From the NCBI RefSeq assembly GCF_003501885.1, contig NZ_QWFA01000018.1:1-46851 (forward strand): DNA of 46,851 nucleotides, read 5' to 3'. This document shows, piece by piece, positions 1-8,502 of the stretch. This DNA comes from Streptomyces globisporus. Lineage in GTDB: Bacteria; Actinomycetota; Actinomycetes; Streptomycetales; Streptomycetaceae. The notes below the pieces were generated by a model, which did no database searches, had not been told where the DNA came from, and saw only the letters and a program-made list of their open reading frames with translations. Both the position numbers and the translations under genes were made by a program. The stretch's first letter is position 1. Every line of letters begins with the position of its first letter.

Positions 1-1232
1 CACCACACCTCCCCGCTCTCCGCCGCCCCCCGCCCCGGAACGGCCTTGCGTCCACCCCCGCCCTCCTCCCCGCGCAGCAGCTGGAACGCCAGCAGCGGGA
101 ACACCAGCACCGACACCATCGCGGCGGCGACCAGGGCGGCGGCCTCCCCCGCCCCGATCACCTTCTCGTCCAGGCCGATCGCGGTGATCGCGACCACCAG
201 CGGCAGACACGTCGAGGTGAAGAGCCCGAGCGCGGCCCGCGGGGCCCGCCCGGTCAGATCGCGCGGGGCCAGCAGATACGCCGGAACCCCGCGCACCAGC
301 AGGAACAGCAACAGGAAGACCGGCAGGAGCGCCAGCGGGCGGCCGCCGTCCAGGAGCGCCGCGAGGTCGAAGTCGATGCCCGTGACGATGTAGAAGAACG
401 GCACGAGGAAGCCGAAGCCCATCGCCTCGACCCGCTCCAGGATCGCGTCGCTGCGCTCGGGCACCGCCCCCTGGAGGACGAGCCGGGTCAGCATCCCCGC
501 GGCGAACGCGCCGAGCAGCGTGTCCAGCCCGAAGACATGAGCGAGCCCCAGCATCCCGGCCAGCAGCAGCATCACGAAACGCACGGCGAACTGGCCGCTG
601 GAGTGCAGGGTCACCGCGATGATCCGGGCGAACCACGGCGGCCTGGGCCGCATCGCCCAGAACACCGCGCCCGCCGTGACGACGGCGAACACGGCCAGCA
701 CCACGCTCGCCGCCCCCGGGCTCCGCCCGCTGAACAGCAGGGCCATCGCGATGATCGGCCCGAACTCCCCCACCGACCCGAACGCCATCACCACCGACCC
801 GAACCGCCCCTCAAGACGCCCGGAGTCCCGCAGGATCGGCAGAACGGCGCCCAGCGCGGTACTGGTCAGCGCGGTGCCGATGACCAGGCTCTTCGCCAGG
901 TCCGCCCCGCTCAGCAGCAGGGCGACGCCGAGCCCGGCGGCGAACGACAGCACCCAGGCCCCGCCGGCCCGGCGCAGCGTGTCACCGCGGACCTCCGCGA
1001 ACTTGATCTCGTACCCCGCCAGGAAGATCAACATCGAGAGCCCCAGGTCGGACAGGGTGTCGATGACCTGGTCGTGATGGGCCCAGCCGAGCACATCGGG
1101 CCCGACCAGGATCCCGAGCACGATCTCGAAGATGACGACGGGGACCGGCAGCCACCGCCCGGTCGCGTAACCGAGCAGCGGGGCGAGAACCGCCAGGGCC
1201 ATGATCAGAACGAGGGTGCCCGGGTACTCCAT
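1..1232 (-). CDS. Cation/proton antiporter, CPA2/Kef-type (3' end cut by window)
   Basis: At least 410 residues read on the minus strand from an ATG at 1232, and the frame is still open at base 1, so the C-terminus lies outside the window. The protein is almost wholly hydrophobic, with about twelve membrane segments. The N-terminal part carries features typical of the CPA2 sodium/proton exchanger domain: a glycine-rich GILVGPDVLG stretch after the second helix, and LIFLAGYEIKF, matching the family's LLFxxGLE segment. Such proteins exchange protons for Na+ or K+ across the cytoplasmic membrane. No TrkA-N or RCK domain is visible, but the C-terminus is missing. It is divergent from the acyltransferase at 1508. 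The family call is firm; the ion is not known. Confidence 0.85.
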   Translation of the reverse strand, partial: MEYPGTLVLIMALAVLAPLLGYATGRWLPVPVVIFEIVLGILVGPDVLGWAHHDQVIDTLSDLGLSMLIFLAGYEIKFAEVRGDTLRRAGGAWVLSFAAGLGVALLLSGADLAKSLVIGTALTSTALGAVLPILRDSGRLEGRFGSVVMAFGSVGEFGPIIAMALLFSGRSPGAASVVLAVFAVVTAGAVFWAMRPRPPWFARIIAVTLHSSGQFAVRFVMLLLAGMLGLAHVFGLDTLLGAFAAGMLTRLVLQGAVPERSDAILERVEAMGFGFLVPFFYIVTGIDFDLAALLDGGRPLALLPVFLLLFLLVRGVPAYLLAPRDLTGRAPRAALGLFTSTCLPLVVAITAIGLDEKVIGAGEAAALVAAAMVSVLVFPLLAFQLLRGEEGGGGRKAVPGRGAAESGEVW

Positions 1233-1507
1233 CGCTCGTGTATAGCAAGGAACGCCCCGGAATCACCCGTTATGACACCCTCGGCGAACCCGTCCCCGTC
1301 AGCCGTTCTCCCGCACCGGCGTGCCGGGCGGCGACCCGGGGGGGCCGTTGAATGCGAAGTCAGCGAGCCCCTCGAGGGCGGCCCCCGCCGTCGGGACGCG
1401 CTGCGCCGCCGCACCGGCGAGTGGTGCGCGCCGCCCGCACGGACCATCCATAAGTGATGCATGACACAGCGGGTGGAGGGAACGCCTTCGCGTTCTAGGG
1501 TGTCAGG

Positions 1508-2593
1508 ATGCCTTCCCCCCTCACCTCCGAGCAGCCGCGCCCCACCGCCGCTGCCGCCGCCCCGGAGACCGGAGAACCGCCGTCCGACGGCCGGGACCCC
1601 TTTTTCGACAACGTGAAGTACCTGGCGATCGTGCTGGTGGCCGTCGGGCACGCCTGGGAGCCCCTGCCGCCCGGGCGCCTCGTGGAAGCCGCCTACACCT
1701 TCATCTACACGTTCCACATGCCGGTGTTCATCCTGATCGCCGGCTACTTCTCGCGGAACTTCGAACTGCGCCCGGACCGGGTGTGGAAGCTGGTGACCAG
1801 CCTGCTGGTGCCCTACATCCTGTTCGAGGCCCTCTACACACTGTTCGAGCGGGCCGCCGACAAACCGGACTTCCCGCTGTCGATGCTGGAGCCCTACTGG
1901 CTGCTGTGGTTCCTGCCCGCCCTGTTCTTCTGGCGGCTGTCCACCCCGGTCTGGCAGACCGTGCGCTTCCCGGTGCTGGTCTCCCTCGCCGTCGCCGCCC
2001 TCGCGACGGTGTCACCGGCCGCCGACGGGTCCCTCCAGATCCAGCGCATGCTCCAGTTCCTGCCGTTCTACGTGCTCGGCCTGCGGCTGCGCCCGGAGCA
2101 CTTCGCCCTCGTCCGGTCCACCTGGGTGCGGGTCGTCTCGGTGCCGGTGTTCGTGGCCGGGATGCTGCTGGCGTACTGGCTGGTGCCCCGGACCTCGACC
2201 TCCCTGTTCTTCCGCAAGAACAGCGCCCAGGAGATGAGCATCGCCGAGTGGACGGGCCCGATGACCACGCTCCTGCTGTTCCTGGCCGCGCTCGTGCTGG
2301 GCGCCTGCTTCCTCGCCTGGGTGCCCAAGGGCAGGAGCTGGATGACCGTGCTCGGCACCTGCACGCTGTACGGGTACCTGCTCCACGGCTTCGTCGTCCG
2401 GAGCCTGAAGTACGGCGGCTTCTACGATGACCCGTTCTTCGACACCACGCTGGGCACGGTCGCCGTCACCCTGGGCGCGATCGCCGTCATCACCCTGCTC
2501 TGCACGCCCCCGGTCCGGCGGCTGCTGCGCCCGCTGCTGGAGCCGCGCATGACGTGGGCCCGGCAGAAACCACCGGCCGCCCCGGCGTCCTGA
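1508..2593 (+). CDS. Acyltransferase 3 family membrane protein
   Basis: 361 residues starting at ATG 1508, shortly after AGGG. After about 30 Pro/Ala-rich residues comes a polytopic membrane protein of roughly ten helices. The N-terminal block FFDNVKYLAIVLVAVGHAW is the acyltransferase-3 signature, with the family's conserved histidine in VGHAW, followed by FHMPVFILIAGYFS. Family members O-acylate sugars, peptidoglycan or antibiotics using acyl-CoA at the membrane. There is no C-terminal SGNH domain, so this is the short form, similar to putative acyltransferases found alone in many Streptomyces. The substrate cannot be predicted. It stands alone, converging on the small secreted-protein gene at 2630. 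Confidence 0.88.
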   Translation: MPSPLTSEQPRPTAAAAAPETGEPPSDGRDPFFDNVKYLAIVLVAVGHAWEPLPPGRLVEAAYTFIYTFHMPVFILIAGYFSRNFELRPDRVWKLVTSLLVPYILFEALYTLFERAADKPDFPLSMLEPYWLLWFLPALFFWRLSTPVWQTVRFPVLVSLAVAALATVSPAADGSLQIQRMLQFLPFYVLGLRLRPEHFALVRSTWVRVVSVPVFVAGMLLAYWLVPRTSTSLFFRKNSAQEMSIAEWTGPMTTLLLFLAALVLGACFLAWVPKGRSWMTVLGTCTLYGYLLHGFVVRSLKYGGFYDDPFFDTTLGTVAVTLGAIAVITLLCTPPVRRLLRPLLEPRMTWARQKPPAAPAS

Positions 2594-2629
2594 GACGCCA
2601 CCGGACGGCCGGGCCGGGGGGGCACGGAT

Positions 2630-2842
2630 TCAGTGATCCTCGACGACGGTCCGGCCGAGCACCGCGACATGCTCCAGGACGCCCTCCAGCGGATCGTCGA
2701 TCTGGCCCGTCGCGATCAGGGCCACCTGCGGGCCGTTGTGGGAGTCGGTGTGCGTCTCGTCGGCGTGGGCGGCGGTGACGGCGGCGGTGGGCAGCACGGA
2801 CGCCACCACCGTCACGCCTAACGCGGTCAGCTTCCTCTTCAT
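2630..2842 (-). CDS. Small secreted protein of unknown function
   Basis: 70 residues if the start is MKRK at 2842; a start three codons upstream (2851, MGAMKRK) is also possible. The N-terminus is a classical Sec signal peptide: basic MKRK, a hydrophobic core LGVTVVASVLPTAAVTA, and an AHA cleavage site before DETHTD. The mature part is only about 45 residues, contains no cysteine, and includes the segment DDPLEGVLEHVAVLG. I do not recognise the family and propose no function. It converges on the acyltransferase gene and lies downstream of the DEAD-box helicase on the same strand, about 100 bases away. Coding is supported by the clean signal peptide and codon bias. Confidence 0.7.
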   Translation of the reverse strand: MKRKLTALGVTVVASVLPTAAVTAAHADETHTDSHNGPQVALIATGQIDDPLEGVLEHVAVLGRTVVEDH

Positions 2843-2946
2843 GGCGCCCATCCTGGAGGCGGCCTGGCCCCGGGGCGGGGACCGACGCCCCGCCCCGGCG
2901 CCTTGTTACAGACAGTCACCTGACCGTGGCGCCGGGGCCGTAGGGC

Positions 2947-4515
2947 TCACGCCGCGCGGTTCTTCCGGCGCTGCGCGGCGGCCGCCCGCTCCTCGGGCGT
3001 CGGCACTCCGGGACGGCCGCGCCGGGCCGGGGCCCCGCCACCGCGCTTGGTGCCGCGGCCCATGAACGCGCCGCCGCCACCGCGGCCGGAGCGCTCCTTG
3101 GGCGGGGCGGTGACGACGACCGGGACACCGGAGGGCGCCTGCGCACCGGTGATCCGGCTCAGCTCGGCCTCGCCGGAGCGGACCTGGGCGATCTGCGGGG
3201 TGATCCCGGCGTCCGCCATCAGCCGCGTCATCTCGCGGCGCTGGTTGGGCAGCACCAGCGTGACGACGCTGCCGGACTCCCCGGCACGGGCGGTACGGCC
3301 GCCGCGGTGCAGGTAGTCCTTGTGGTCGCTCGGCGGGTCCACGTTGACGACCAGGTCGAGGTTGTCGACGTGGATGCCGCGCGCCGCGACATTGGTGGCT
3401 ACCAGGACCGTGACATGCCCGGTCTTGAAGCGCTCCAGGGTGCGGGTGCGCTGCGGCTGCGACTTGCCCCCGTGCAGCGCCGCCGCCCGGACCCCGCTGT
3501 GCAGCAGGTGGTCGGTGAGCTTGTCCACCGCGTGCTTGGTGTCCAGGAACATGATCACGCGGCCGTCGCGGGCCGCGATCTCCGTCGTGGTCGCGTACTT
3601 GTCCGCGCCCTGGACGTACAGCACGTGGTGCTCCATCGTCGTGACCGCACCGGCGGCCGGATCGACGGAGTGCACGACCGGGTCCTTAAGGTAGGTCCGC
3701 ACCAGCAGGTCGACGTTGCGGTCCAGGGTGGCCGAGAAGAGCATCCGCTGCCCGTCCGGGTTCACCTGGTCGAGCAACTCGGTGACCTGCGGCATGAAGC
3801 CCATGTCGGCCATCTGGTCGGCCTCGTCGAGGACGGTGATGGTGACCCGGTCCAGCCGGCAGTCGCCGCGCTCGATCAGGTCCTTGAGGCGGCCCGGGGT
3901 GGCGACGACGACTTCGGAGCCGCCGCGCAGCGCACTGGCCTGACGGCCGATGGACATGCCGCCGACGACGGTGGCGATGCGCAGCTTCAGCGGCCGGGCG
4001 TACGGGGTGAGCGCGTCGGTGACCTGCTGGGCCAGTTCCCGGGTGGGCACGAGGACCAGGGCGAGCGGGCGCTTGGCGTCGGCCCGGCGGCCGGCCGTGC
4101 GGGCCAGCAGCGCGAGGCCGAAGGCGAGGGTCTTGCCGGAGCCGGTGCGGCCGCGGCCCAGGACGTCCCGGCCGGCCAGGGAGTTCGGCAGGGTGGCCGC
4201 CTGGATCGGGAAGGGCACGGTCATGCCCTCGGCGGTCAGTGCCGCCTTCAGCGGTGCGGGCATCTCCAGCTCACCGAAGGTCTCGGCGGCCGGGAGGGCC
4301 GGGGTGAGCGTCACCGGCAGGGCGAACTCGCCCTTGACGCCGGAGGGGGAACGGCGGCTGTGACCACCGGGCCGGCCCGAGCCGCCGGAGCGCTTGGGGC
4401 CGCCGCCGAAGCCCGCGGCCCGGCGCTCGCCGCCACCGCCGGAGTAGCGGGGGGCACCGCCGGAACGGGTCCGGGAGAACCGGTCGTTCGAGCGGGGTGT
4501 GCGTTCGCGATTCAT
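2947..4515 (-). CDS. DEAD-box ATP-dependent RNA helicase
   Basis: 522 residues from ATG 4515, chosen because GAGGAGAGG sits at 4522-4530; the frame is open further upstream but has no good ribosome site there. Residues 1-75 are Arg/Gly-rich. The helicase core then shows all motifs: Walker A GRTGSGKT (122-129), PTRELAQQ (157-164), TPGR (206-209), DEAD (230-233), SAT (261-263), ATNVAARG (373-380) and HRGGRTAR (403-410). The C-terminus is again Arg/Gly-rich, as in RNA-binding cold-response helicases. It should unwind RNA duplexes with ATP during mRNA decay or ribosome assembly. It lies 245 bases downstream of a cold shock gene on the same strand, but a strong terminator separates them, so separate transcription with a shared cold response is likely. 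Confidence 0.95.
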   Translation of the reverse strand: MNRERTPRSNDRFSRTRSGGAPRYSGGGGERRAAGFGGGPKRSGGSGRPGGHSRRSPSGVKGEFALPVTLTPALPAAETFGELEMPAPLKAALTAEGMTVPFPIQAATLPNSLAGRDVLGRGRTGSGKTLAFGLALLARTAGRRADAKRPLALVLVPTRELAQQVTDALTPYARPLKLRIATVVGGMSIGRQASALRGGSEVVVATPGRLKDLIERGDCRLDRVTITVLDEADQMADMGFMPQVTELLDQVNPDGQRMLFSATLDRNVDLLVRTYLKDPVVHSVDPAAGAVTTMEHHVLYVQGADKYATTTEIAARDGRVIMFLDTKHAVDKLTDHLLHSGVRAAALHGGKSQPQRTRTLERFKTGHVTVLVATNVAARGIHVDNLDLVVNVDPPSDHKDYLHRGGRTARAGESGSVVTLVLPNQRREMTRLMADAGITPQIAQVRSGEAELSRITGAQAPSGVPVVVTAPPKERSGRGGGGAFMGRGTKRGGGAPARRGRPGVPTPEERAAAAQRRKNRAA

Positions 4516-4704
4516 GCAGAACCTCTCCTCGATGGGCGCGTATCGAGGGATTCTTTTTCGGGGAAACGACCGTGAACGGCACCCGGAATCGCAAGAACGA
4601 GCCGATGAAATGACAAAAGAAAACGGAGCCCGGCCGCCGGGAATCAGGTCACCGGACGCGGCTCCGTCGGGGGCCGCGCGCGGCGGGCCCCGGAAACGAC
4701 AACG

Positions 4705-4740
4705 AGCTGGGGCCCGCACCCCAAGGTGCGGGCCCCAGCT
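4705..4740 (-). terminator. Rho-independent-like terminator of the cold shock gene
   Basis: Perfect 16-bp inverted repeat (4705-4720 and 4725-4740) with a 4-base loop. It starts 20 bases after the stop codon of the cold shock gene read on the minus strand. No long T-run follows, which is usual in Streptomyces. It should end the short cold shock transcript and insulate the helicase gene. Confidence 0.85.
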
Positions 4741-4760
4741 GCGCCGTGCTGCCTGAATGA

Positions 4761-4964
4761 TCAGGCGGGGACGATGTTCTCGGCCTGCGGGCCCTTCTGG
4801 CCCTGCGTGACGTCGAAGGTCACCTTCTGGCCTTCCTGCAGCTCACGGAAGCCGCTGGAGGCGATGTTGCTGTAGTGGGCGAAGACGTCGGCGCCGCCGC
4901 CGTCCTGCTCGATGAAGCCGAAGCCCTTTTCCGAGTTGAACCACTTCACGGTTCCAGTAGCCAT
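4761..4964 (-). CDS. Cold shock domain protein (CspA/CspB-like)
   Basis: 67 residues from ATG 4964, preceded by AAGGAGATAT at the right distance. The whole protein is one cold shock domain: WFN at 8-10, RNP1 KGFGFI (13-18) and RNP2 DVFAHY (26-31), ending ENIVPA. It binds single-stranded RNA and DNA and melts secondary structure, and is normally very abundant in Streptomyces. It has a long leader upstream and its own terminator downstream. The nearby helicase gene suggests a shared role in RNA remodelling after a temperature drop. Length matches the family exactly. Confidence 0.97.
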   Translation of the reverse strand: MATGTVKWFNSEKGFGFIEQDGGGADVFAHYSNIASSGFRELQEGQKVTFDVTQGQKGPQAENIVPA

Positions 4965-5160
4965 GTCATATCTCCTTAGGGGCAGAGCCCGCGGGTCCAC
5001 ACTGTGCGAACCCCACGTCGCCGCGATGATTACCCCGTCCGGAAGAAACAAGAAAACCGGAAAGACAAAAGTGCGCCCGCCGACATCCGATCGGCAGGAG
5101 CACTTGAAGTTTTTGGGAACCACAACTGCAACTGAGATCAAGACTAGCACGACGAACCGG
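4965..5160 (-). promoter_or_regulatory. Long AT-richer 5' leader of the cold shock gene
   Basis: On the minus strand, nearly 290 bases separate the cold shock ATG from the MerR-like gene. The stretch 5060-5160 is clearly richer in A and T than its surroundings. It includes TTGCAGTTGTGGTTCCC and a run of five A residues, which I recall from leaders of other Streptomyces csp genes. A -10-like TAGTCT (near 5142) would give a leader of about 170 bases. Long structured leaders of csp genes often act as RNA thermosensors; that role is inferred here. Confidence 0.4.
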
Positions 5161-5251
5161 AAGAGGCAGTGCCTGAAATCACCGGCCGGGCCGGAACACG
5201 AAAAGCCTCATCGCGCATTGCGCGAAATTCTGTGCTGCCGAAAACAGATAT

Positions 5252-5575
5252 TCAGCCGGAGCGGCCGCGCAGCTCCTCGTTGAGGCGCAGCGCCTCCTCC
5301 AACTGGTCCTCCAGGATGACGATGCGACAGGCGGCCTCGACGGGCGTGCCGGCGTCGACCAGCTCGCGGGCGCGGGCGGCGATGCGCAACTGGTAGCGGG
5401 AGTAGCGGCGGTGGCCGCCCTCGGACCGCAGCGGGGTGATCAGGCGGGCCTCGCCGATCGCCCGGAGGAACCCCGGCGTCGCACCGATCATCTCCGCGGC
5501 GCGCCCCATCGTGTAGGCGGGGTAGTCGTCGTCGTCGAGACGGTCGGCGGCGTGCGAGGGGGTCTCCGGGGGCAT
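5252..5575 (-). CDS. MerR-family-like DNA-binding regulator
   Basis: 107 residues from ATG 5575, which has AGAGG a few bases upstream. Residues 20-65 form a MerR winged helix: YTMGRAAEMIGATPGFLRAI, then the wing with GGHRRYS at 53-59. Residues 70-104 form a helical ELVDAGTPVEAACRIV and ILEDQLEEALRLNEEL, suited to dimerisation. There is no effector-binding domain and no cysteine cluster, so it is a minimal MerR-like protein and not a metal sensor. It lies upstream of the cold shock gene on the same strand, a pairing common in Streptomyces. Its target is unknown; control of the csp/helicase group is inferred from position only. Confidence 0.88.
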   Translation of the reverse strand: MPPETPSHAADRLDDDDYPAYTMGRAAEMIGATPGFLRAIGEARLITPLRSEGGHRRYSRYQLRIAARARELVDAGTPVEAACRIVILEDQLEEALRLNEELRGRSG

Positions 5576-5776
5576 CTGCACCTCTTCCGTCACGCGCGGA
5601 CCGGAGGAGCCGGGCGCCGTACGCCTGCGGGGTGCACCTCTGCTGCGTACCACTGTTTCCCGTGACTGCACAAGAAACCCTAATCGTCCCGCGAGGGCAT
5701 GTCTATCGCGACCGGAACAGATTCGGATGGCCGCGGAGGGCAGCGCGGATCCGCCCTCGCGGGCCTTCCGCGGATC

Positions 5777-5823
5777 ACTGACCGACCGGTCAGTTGTCGT
5801 CGGGAGTACCGCGGGGCCATAAT
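5777..5823 (+). promoter_or_regulatory. Sigma70-type promoter overlapped by a TetR-like palindrome
   Basis: A perfect inverted repeat, ACTGACCG-AC-CGGTCAGT (5777-5794), runs straight into a -35 box TTGTCG (5794-5799). After an 18-base spacer comes a -10 box CATAAT (5818-5823). Transcription would begin near 5829-5831, exactly at the first stem of the RNA candidate that follows. The palindrome has the short spacing and GACC/GGTC arms common in TetR-family operators, so a bound repressor would block the promoter. The element is seen in the sequence; the protein that binds it is unknown. Confidence 0.6.
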
Positions 5824-5829
5824 GCACGC

Positions 5830-5957
5830 GTAGCCCTTCACGCATCCCCCGTCGTGAAGGGCTACACCCCTGTCCGGAGCCGGTTCCGGGCACGGCGGGG
5901 TACGGGATCATTCACGGGCAAGGGACTCCCCTCGTGGTCCCCTGCCCGTGTTTTTTC
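5830..5957 (+). ncRNA. Candidate 6C small RNA
   Basis: About 127 nt between a promoter (previous entry) and a T6 terminator. The 5' part is a perfect 13-bp stem (5830-5842 with 5853-5865) whose loop is CATCCCCCGT. The 3' part is a 14-bp stem with one mismatch (5913-5926 with 5937-5950), with loop TCCCCTCGTG, followed by TTTTTT at 5951-5956. Two stem-loops with C-runs exposed in their loops are the defining feature of the actinobacterial 6C RNA class, which is linked to sporulation in S. coelicolor. No open reading frame fits. A leader/attenuator for the regulator at 6026 is the alternative, since that gene starts only 70 bases downstream. Confidence 0.72.
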
Positions 5958-6025
5958 GAGTTAACAGTGACGTAGAGTGTTTGCGCAAGCTCAGTTCCGA
6001 CTCCGAGGTGATCGTGGAGGCCCGG

Positions 6026-6538
6026 ATGGCCATGGACGACGGCGACGAACGCGGTCCGGAACCCGTCGACGCCCCCGGTCCCGACGAGCTGCCCCGCTTC
6101 GACTCGCTGCGGGAAAAAGTCGAGTACATGGTCGAGAAGACCTTCCCCGGCCAGAAGATCTCGGGCCGGGTCTTCGCCGAACTGGTCCGCGACCGCGGCG
6201 GCTCGCTGTCGCACAGCTACTTCTCCAACATCCTGGCCGGCAAGGTCACCCAGCCCTCCGAGGACATCCTCAAGGCCCTCGGGCTGGGGTTCGGCGTGGA
6301 CTGGCGCTTCTTCAAGGAGGAGTCCGAGGTCGTCGACGACGTCGTCGCCGGGCTCCAGTTCCTGGCCAAGCGGCGCACCGGCGAGATCAGCGGTCTGGCG
6401 GGACGGGGCCTGGACGACGACGGGCTCCCGCCGGAGCTGCTGCGGTTCGCCCTGTCCCTGCTGGAGGACGCGGCCCGCGAGAAGGACGACCCGGGGAGCG
6501 GGGGAGCGGGCGGAGCGGTGGGAGAGATTCCGCGGTGA
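6026..6538 (+). CDS. XRE-like helix-turn-helix regulator
   Basis: 170 residues from ATG 6026, selected because GGAGG lies at 6015-6019; earlier in-frame starts run into the terminator of the RNA candidate. After an acidic N-terminus, residues 46-98 carry an HTH of the kind paired with ImmA proteases: SGRVFAELVRDRG, SYFSNILAGK and QPSEDILKALGLGFGV. The C-terminal 60 residues are charged and probably flexible, with VVAGLQFLAKRRTGEISGLA as a helical block. It is the first gene of a four-gene operon (40-base gap to the next). By analogy with ImmR-ImmA systems it would be a repressor cleaved by its neighbour. That is inferred; no cleavage motif is known here. Confidence 0.85.
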   Translation: MAMDDGDERGPEPVDAPGPDELPRFDSLREKVEYMVEKTFPGQKISGRVFAELVRDRGGSLSHSYFSNILAGKVTQPSEDILKALGLGFGVDWRFFKEESEVVDDVVAGLQFLAKRRTGEISGLAGRGLDDDGLPPELLRFALSLLEDAAREKDDPGSGGAGGAVGEIPR

Positions 6539-6577
6539 AGCGCCCTCGCGCGGGCCCGGCAGCGTAGCGTCTTCGTC

Positions 6578-7165
6578 ATGTCCCTGCGGAAACTGCGGAA
6601 AGAGTGCGAGGCCGGGCTCGCCGACCTGCCCATCCCGGTTCCCTTCACCCTGGACGGGCTCGTCGCGAACATGGAGGAGGCGAGCGGGCGCACGATCCGG
6701 CTGCACGAGATGCCGGACCGCCTCGCCCGCGTCAACGCCGCCTGCGGACTGCGCCTGAAGGCGGGCCCCACCAGCCTCGTCCTCTACCGCCGCAGGCCGA
6801 CCGCGTACCAGACCCAGCACGTGATCCTGCACGAGCTGTGCCACGAGTGGTTCGACCACGGCACCACGCTCGACGCGGAGCGACTGCGCACGCTCCTGCC
6901 GGTCTTCGACACCTCGCTGATCGCCCGGATGATCTCCCCGGCCGCCGCCGCGTCCTTCGCCTCCGGCGGCGGCACCGTCCAGGCCCGCGCCCAGTACGAC
7001 ACCCATGACGAACGCATGGCCGAATTCGGTGCCTCCCTGATCCCCCGGATGGCGCGGGACCTCACCACCGATGACATGGTGGGGCGGCTGGACAACTCCC
7101 TGTCCCGCCCGGTGGCGCATCGAAGGCGCGGCTTCTTCCCCGGAAGACGGTCCGGCGACACCTGA
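6578..7165 (+). CDS. ImmA/IrrE-type zinc metallopeptidase
   Basis: 195 residues from ATG 6578. The zinc site HELCH (residues 85-89, HExxH) sits in HVILHELCHEWFDHG, as in the M78 (ImmA/IrrE) family. An acidic residue in DERMAEFGASLI, about 50 residues further on, is the likely third ligand. Family members cleave a partner HTH repressor in response to a signal; the HTH gene lies directly upstream. There is no signal peptide or membrane segment, so it acts in the cytoplasm. The last 20 residues are Arg-rich. The next gene starts 65 bases later. A distant toxin-like role cannot be excluded, but the gene pairing favours regulated proteolysis. Confidence 0.87.
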   Translation: MSLRKLRKECEAGLADLPIPVPFTLDGLVANMEEASGRTIRLHEMPDRLARVNAACGLRLKAGPTSLVLYRRRPTAYQTQHVILHELCHEWFDHGTTLDAERLRTLLPVFDTSLIARMISPAAAASFASGGGTVQARAQYDTHDERMAEFGASLIPRMARDLTTDDMVGRLDNSLSRPVAHRRRGFFPGRRSGDT

Positions 7166-7230
7166 CACGTGCCACCGGTCTCGCCCGCGGGCCCCACCCC
7201 CGCACCCCGAACCCGAGGACGAACACCGCC

Positions 7231-8502
7231 GTGACCCCCCTCGATCTCGCCGGCTACCTCATAGCGGGCCTGATGACGGCCGTTGCCCTGTGGCGTATGC
7301 CCGCTGCCCTGTGGGGCGACGAGGAGGATCGCAGACGCCGGGCGCTGTGGGGCTGCTACGCCGGATTCGCCATCGCCCTGTGGACGAAGACCGAGGCGGT
7401 CCGCATCGGCCTCAACAACAGCGCCGTCACCGACCTCGCCGTCCTCATCAAGCACTACACCGCCACGGTGGCAATTCTGGCCATCCTCAGCTACATCGTG
7501 GCCATCTACGGCAGCTACCCCGAAGAAGGCGCGGTCCCCCGCCACGTACGGTTCGCGCGGCTCGTCCAGAAGCTGGCGGCCAAGGCCTCCGTCGCCACGC
7601 TGATCCTGCTGACCGTCCTGTTCTTCACCGTCGTCGACCGCTCCGAGCCCTCGGACCGCTTCGTCTCCGACCACGCCGGCGAGTGGGGCGCCACGCTCTA
7701 CATGAGCGTCTTCTACCTCTACCTCGGGGCCGCCTCCGCCGTCTGCGCCTTCCAGTGGGCGCTGGCCACCCTCGACGCCCGCCGCCGCCATCTGCGCATC
7801 GGGCTCGGGATGATGACGTTCGCGATGTTCATCGGCGTCGGCTACACCGTCAGCCGCACGCTCTTCCTGTGGATCAGCGTGGTCGACGAGCCGACCGAGG
7901 CGTTCGCCCTGCGCTTCGACCAGATCACCGAGGCCGCGCAGCTGGTGCTGTTCGCCTTCTTCGCCCTCGGCGCGTCCATCCCCGCGTTCGCGGCCGGCGC
8001 CCGCCGGGCCAGGCTGTGGCGGGCCCAGGTCGGACTGCACGCCCTCTGGTACGAGTTGATGGCCGCGTTCCCGGAGCAGCCGTTCGACCCGCCCGCGTCC
8101 CTGCCCCGCGAGCTGACCCGGTTCAACGTCCCGGCCGACCTGCGGGTGGACCGCTGGGCCGCCGACATCGCGGACGCCGCCGAGAAGCTGCGCCACTACG
8201 TGCCCGACGGGCTGCTCGACGCCGCCGGACGGGCCGCCGCCCGCGACACGGACGATCCGCGCCGCGCCGCGTCCCTCACCGACGCCTACTGGATCCGGGC
8301 CGCCCTGCTCGCGAAGGAGTCCGGCGCACCCGCCGGAGGCGCCGCGACGGTCGCCTCCCAGCATGCCGCGGACCAGGACGGCGAGGTGGCCCGGCTGGTC
8401 GGGGTCGCCGCCGCGTACCGGACGGTGGACGAGGAGCGCGCCCGCGCCGTCCTCGCCACAGCCACGGCCGACACGGCCCGCACGACGGAGACGAGCGCAT
8501 GA
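7231..8502 (+). CDS. MAB_1171c-type seven-helix membrane protein
   Basis: 423 residues from GTG 7231. The N-terminal 250 residues hold about seven membrane helices (first LIAGLMTAVALWRM; later VATLILLTVLFFTVV and LGMMTFAMFIGVGYTVSR). The C-terminal 170 residues are soluble and helical, with ARRARLWRAQVGLHALWYEL next to the membrane and an Ala-rich end. This layout matches the actinobacterial MAB_1171c family (annotated as putative transporter), which regularly follows XRE and ImmA genes. A 7TM plus cytoplasmic domain looks more like a receptor than a transporter. No enzyme motif is visible. Its end overlaps the next gene by four bases (ATGA), so the two are translationally coupled. Confidence 0.78.
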   Translation: MTPLDLAGYLIAGLMTAVALWRMPAALWGDEEDRRRRALWGCYAGFAIALWTKTEAVRIGLNNSAVTDLAVLIKHYTATVAILAILSYIVAIYGSYPEEGAVPRHVRFARLVQKLAAKASVATLILLTVLFFTVVDRSEPSDRFVSDHAGEWGATLYMSVFYLYLGAASAVCAFQWALATLDARRRHLRIGLGMMTFAMFIGVGYTVSRTLFLWISVVDEPTEAFALRFDQITEAAQLVLFAFFALGASIPAFAAGARRARLWRAQVGLHALWYELMAAFPEQPFDPPASLPRELTRFNVPADLRVDRWAADIADAAEKLRHYVPDGLLDAAGRAAARDTDDPRRAASLTDAYWIRAALLAKESGAPAGGAATVASQHAADQDGEVARLVGVAAAYRTVDEERARAVLATATADTARTTETSA

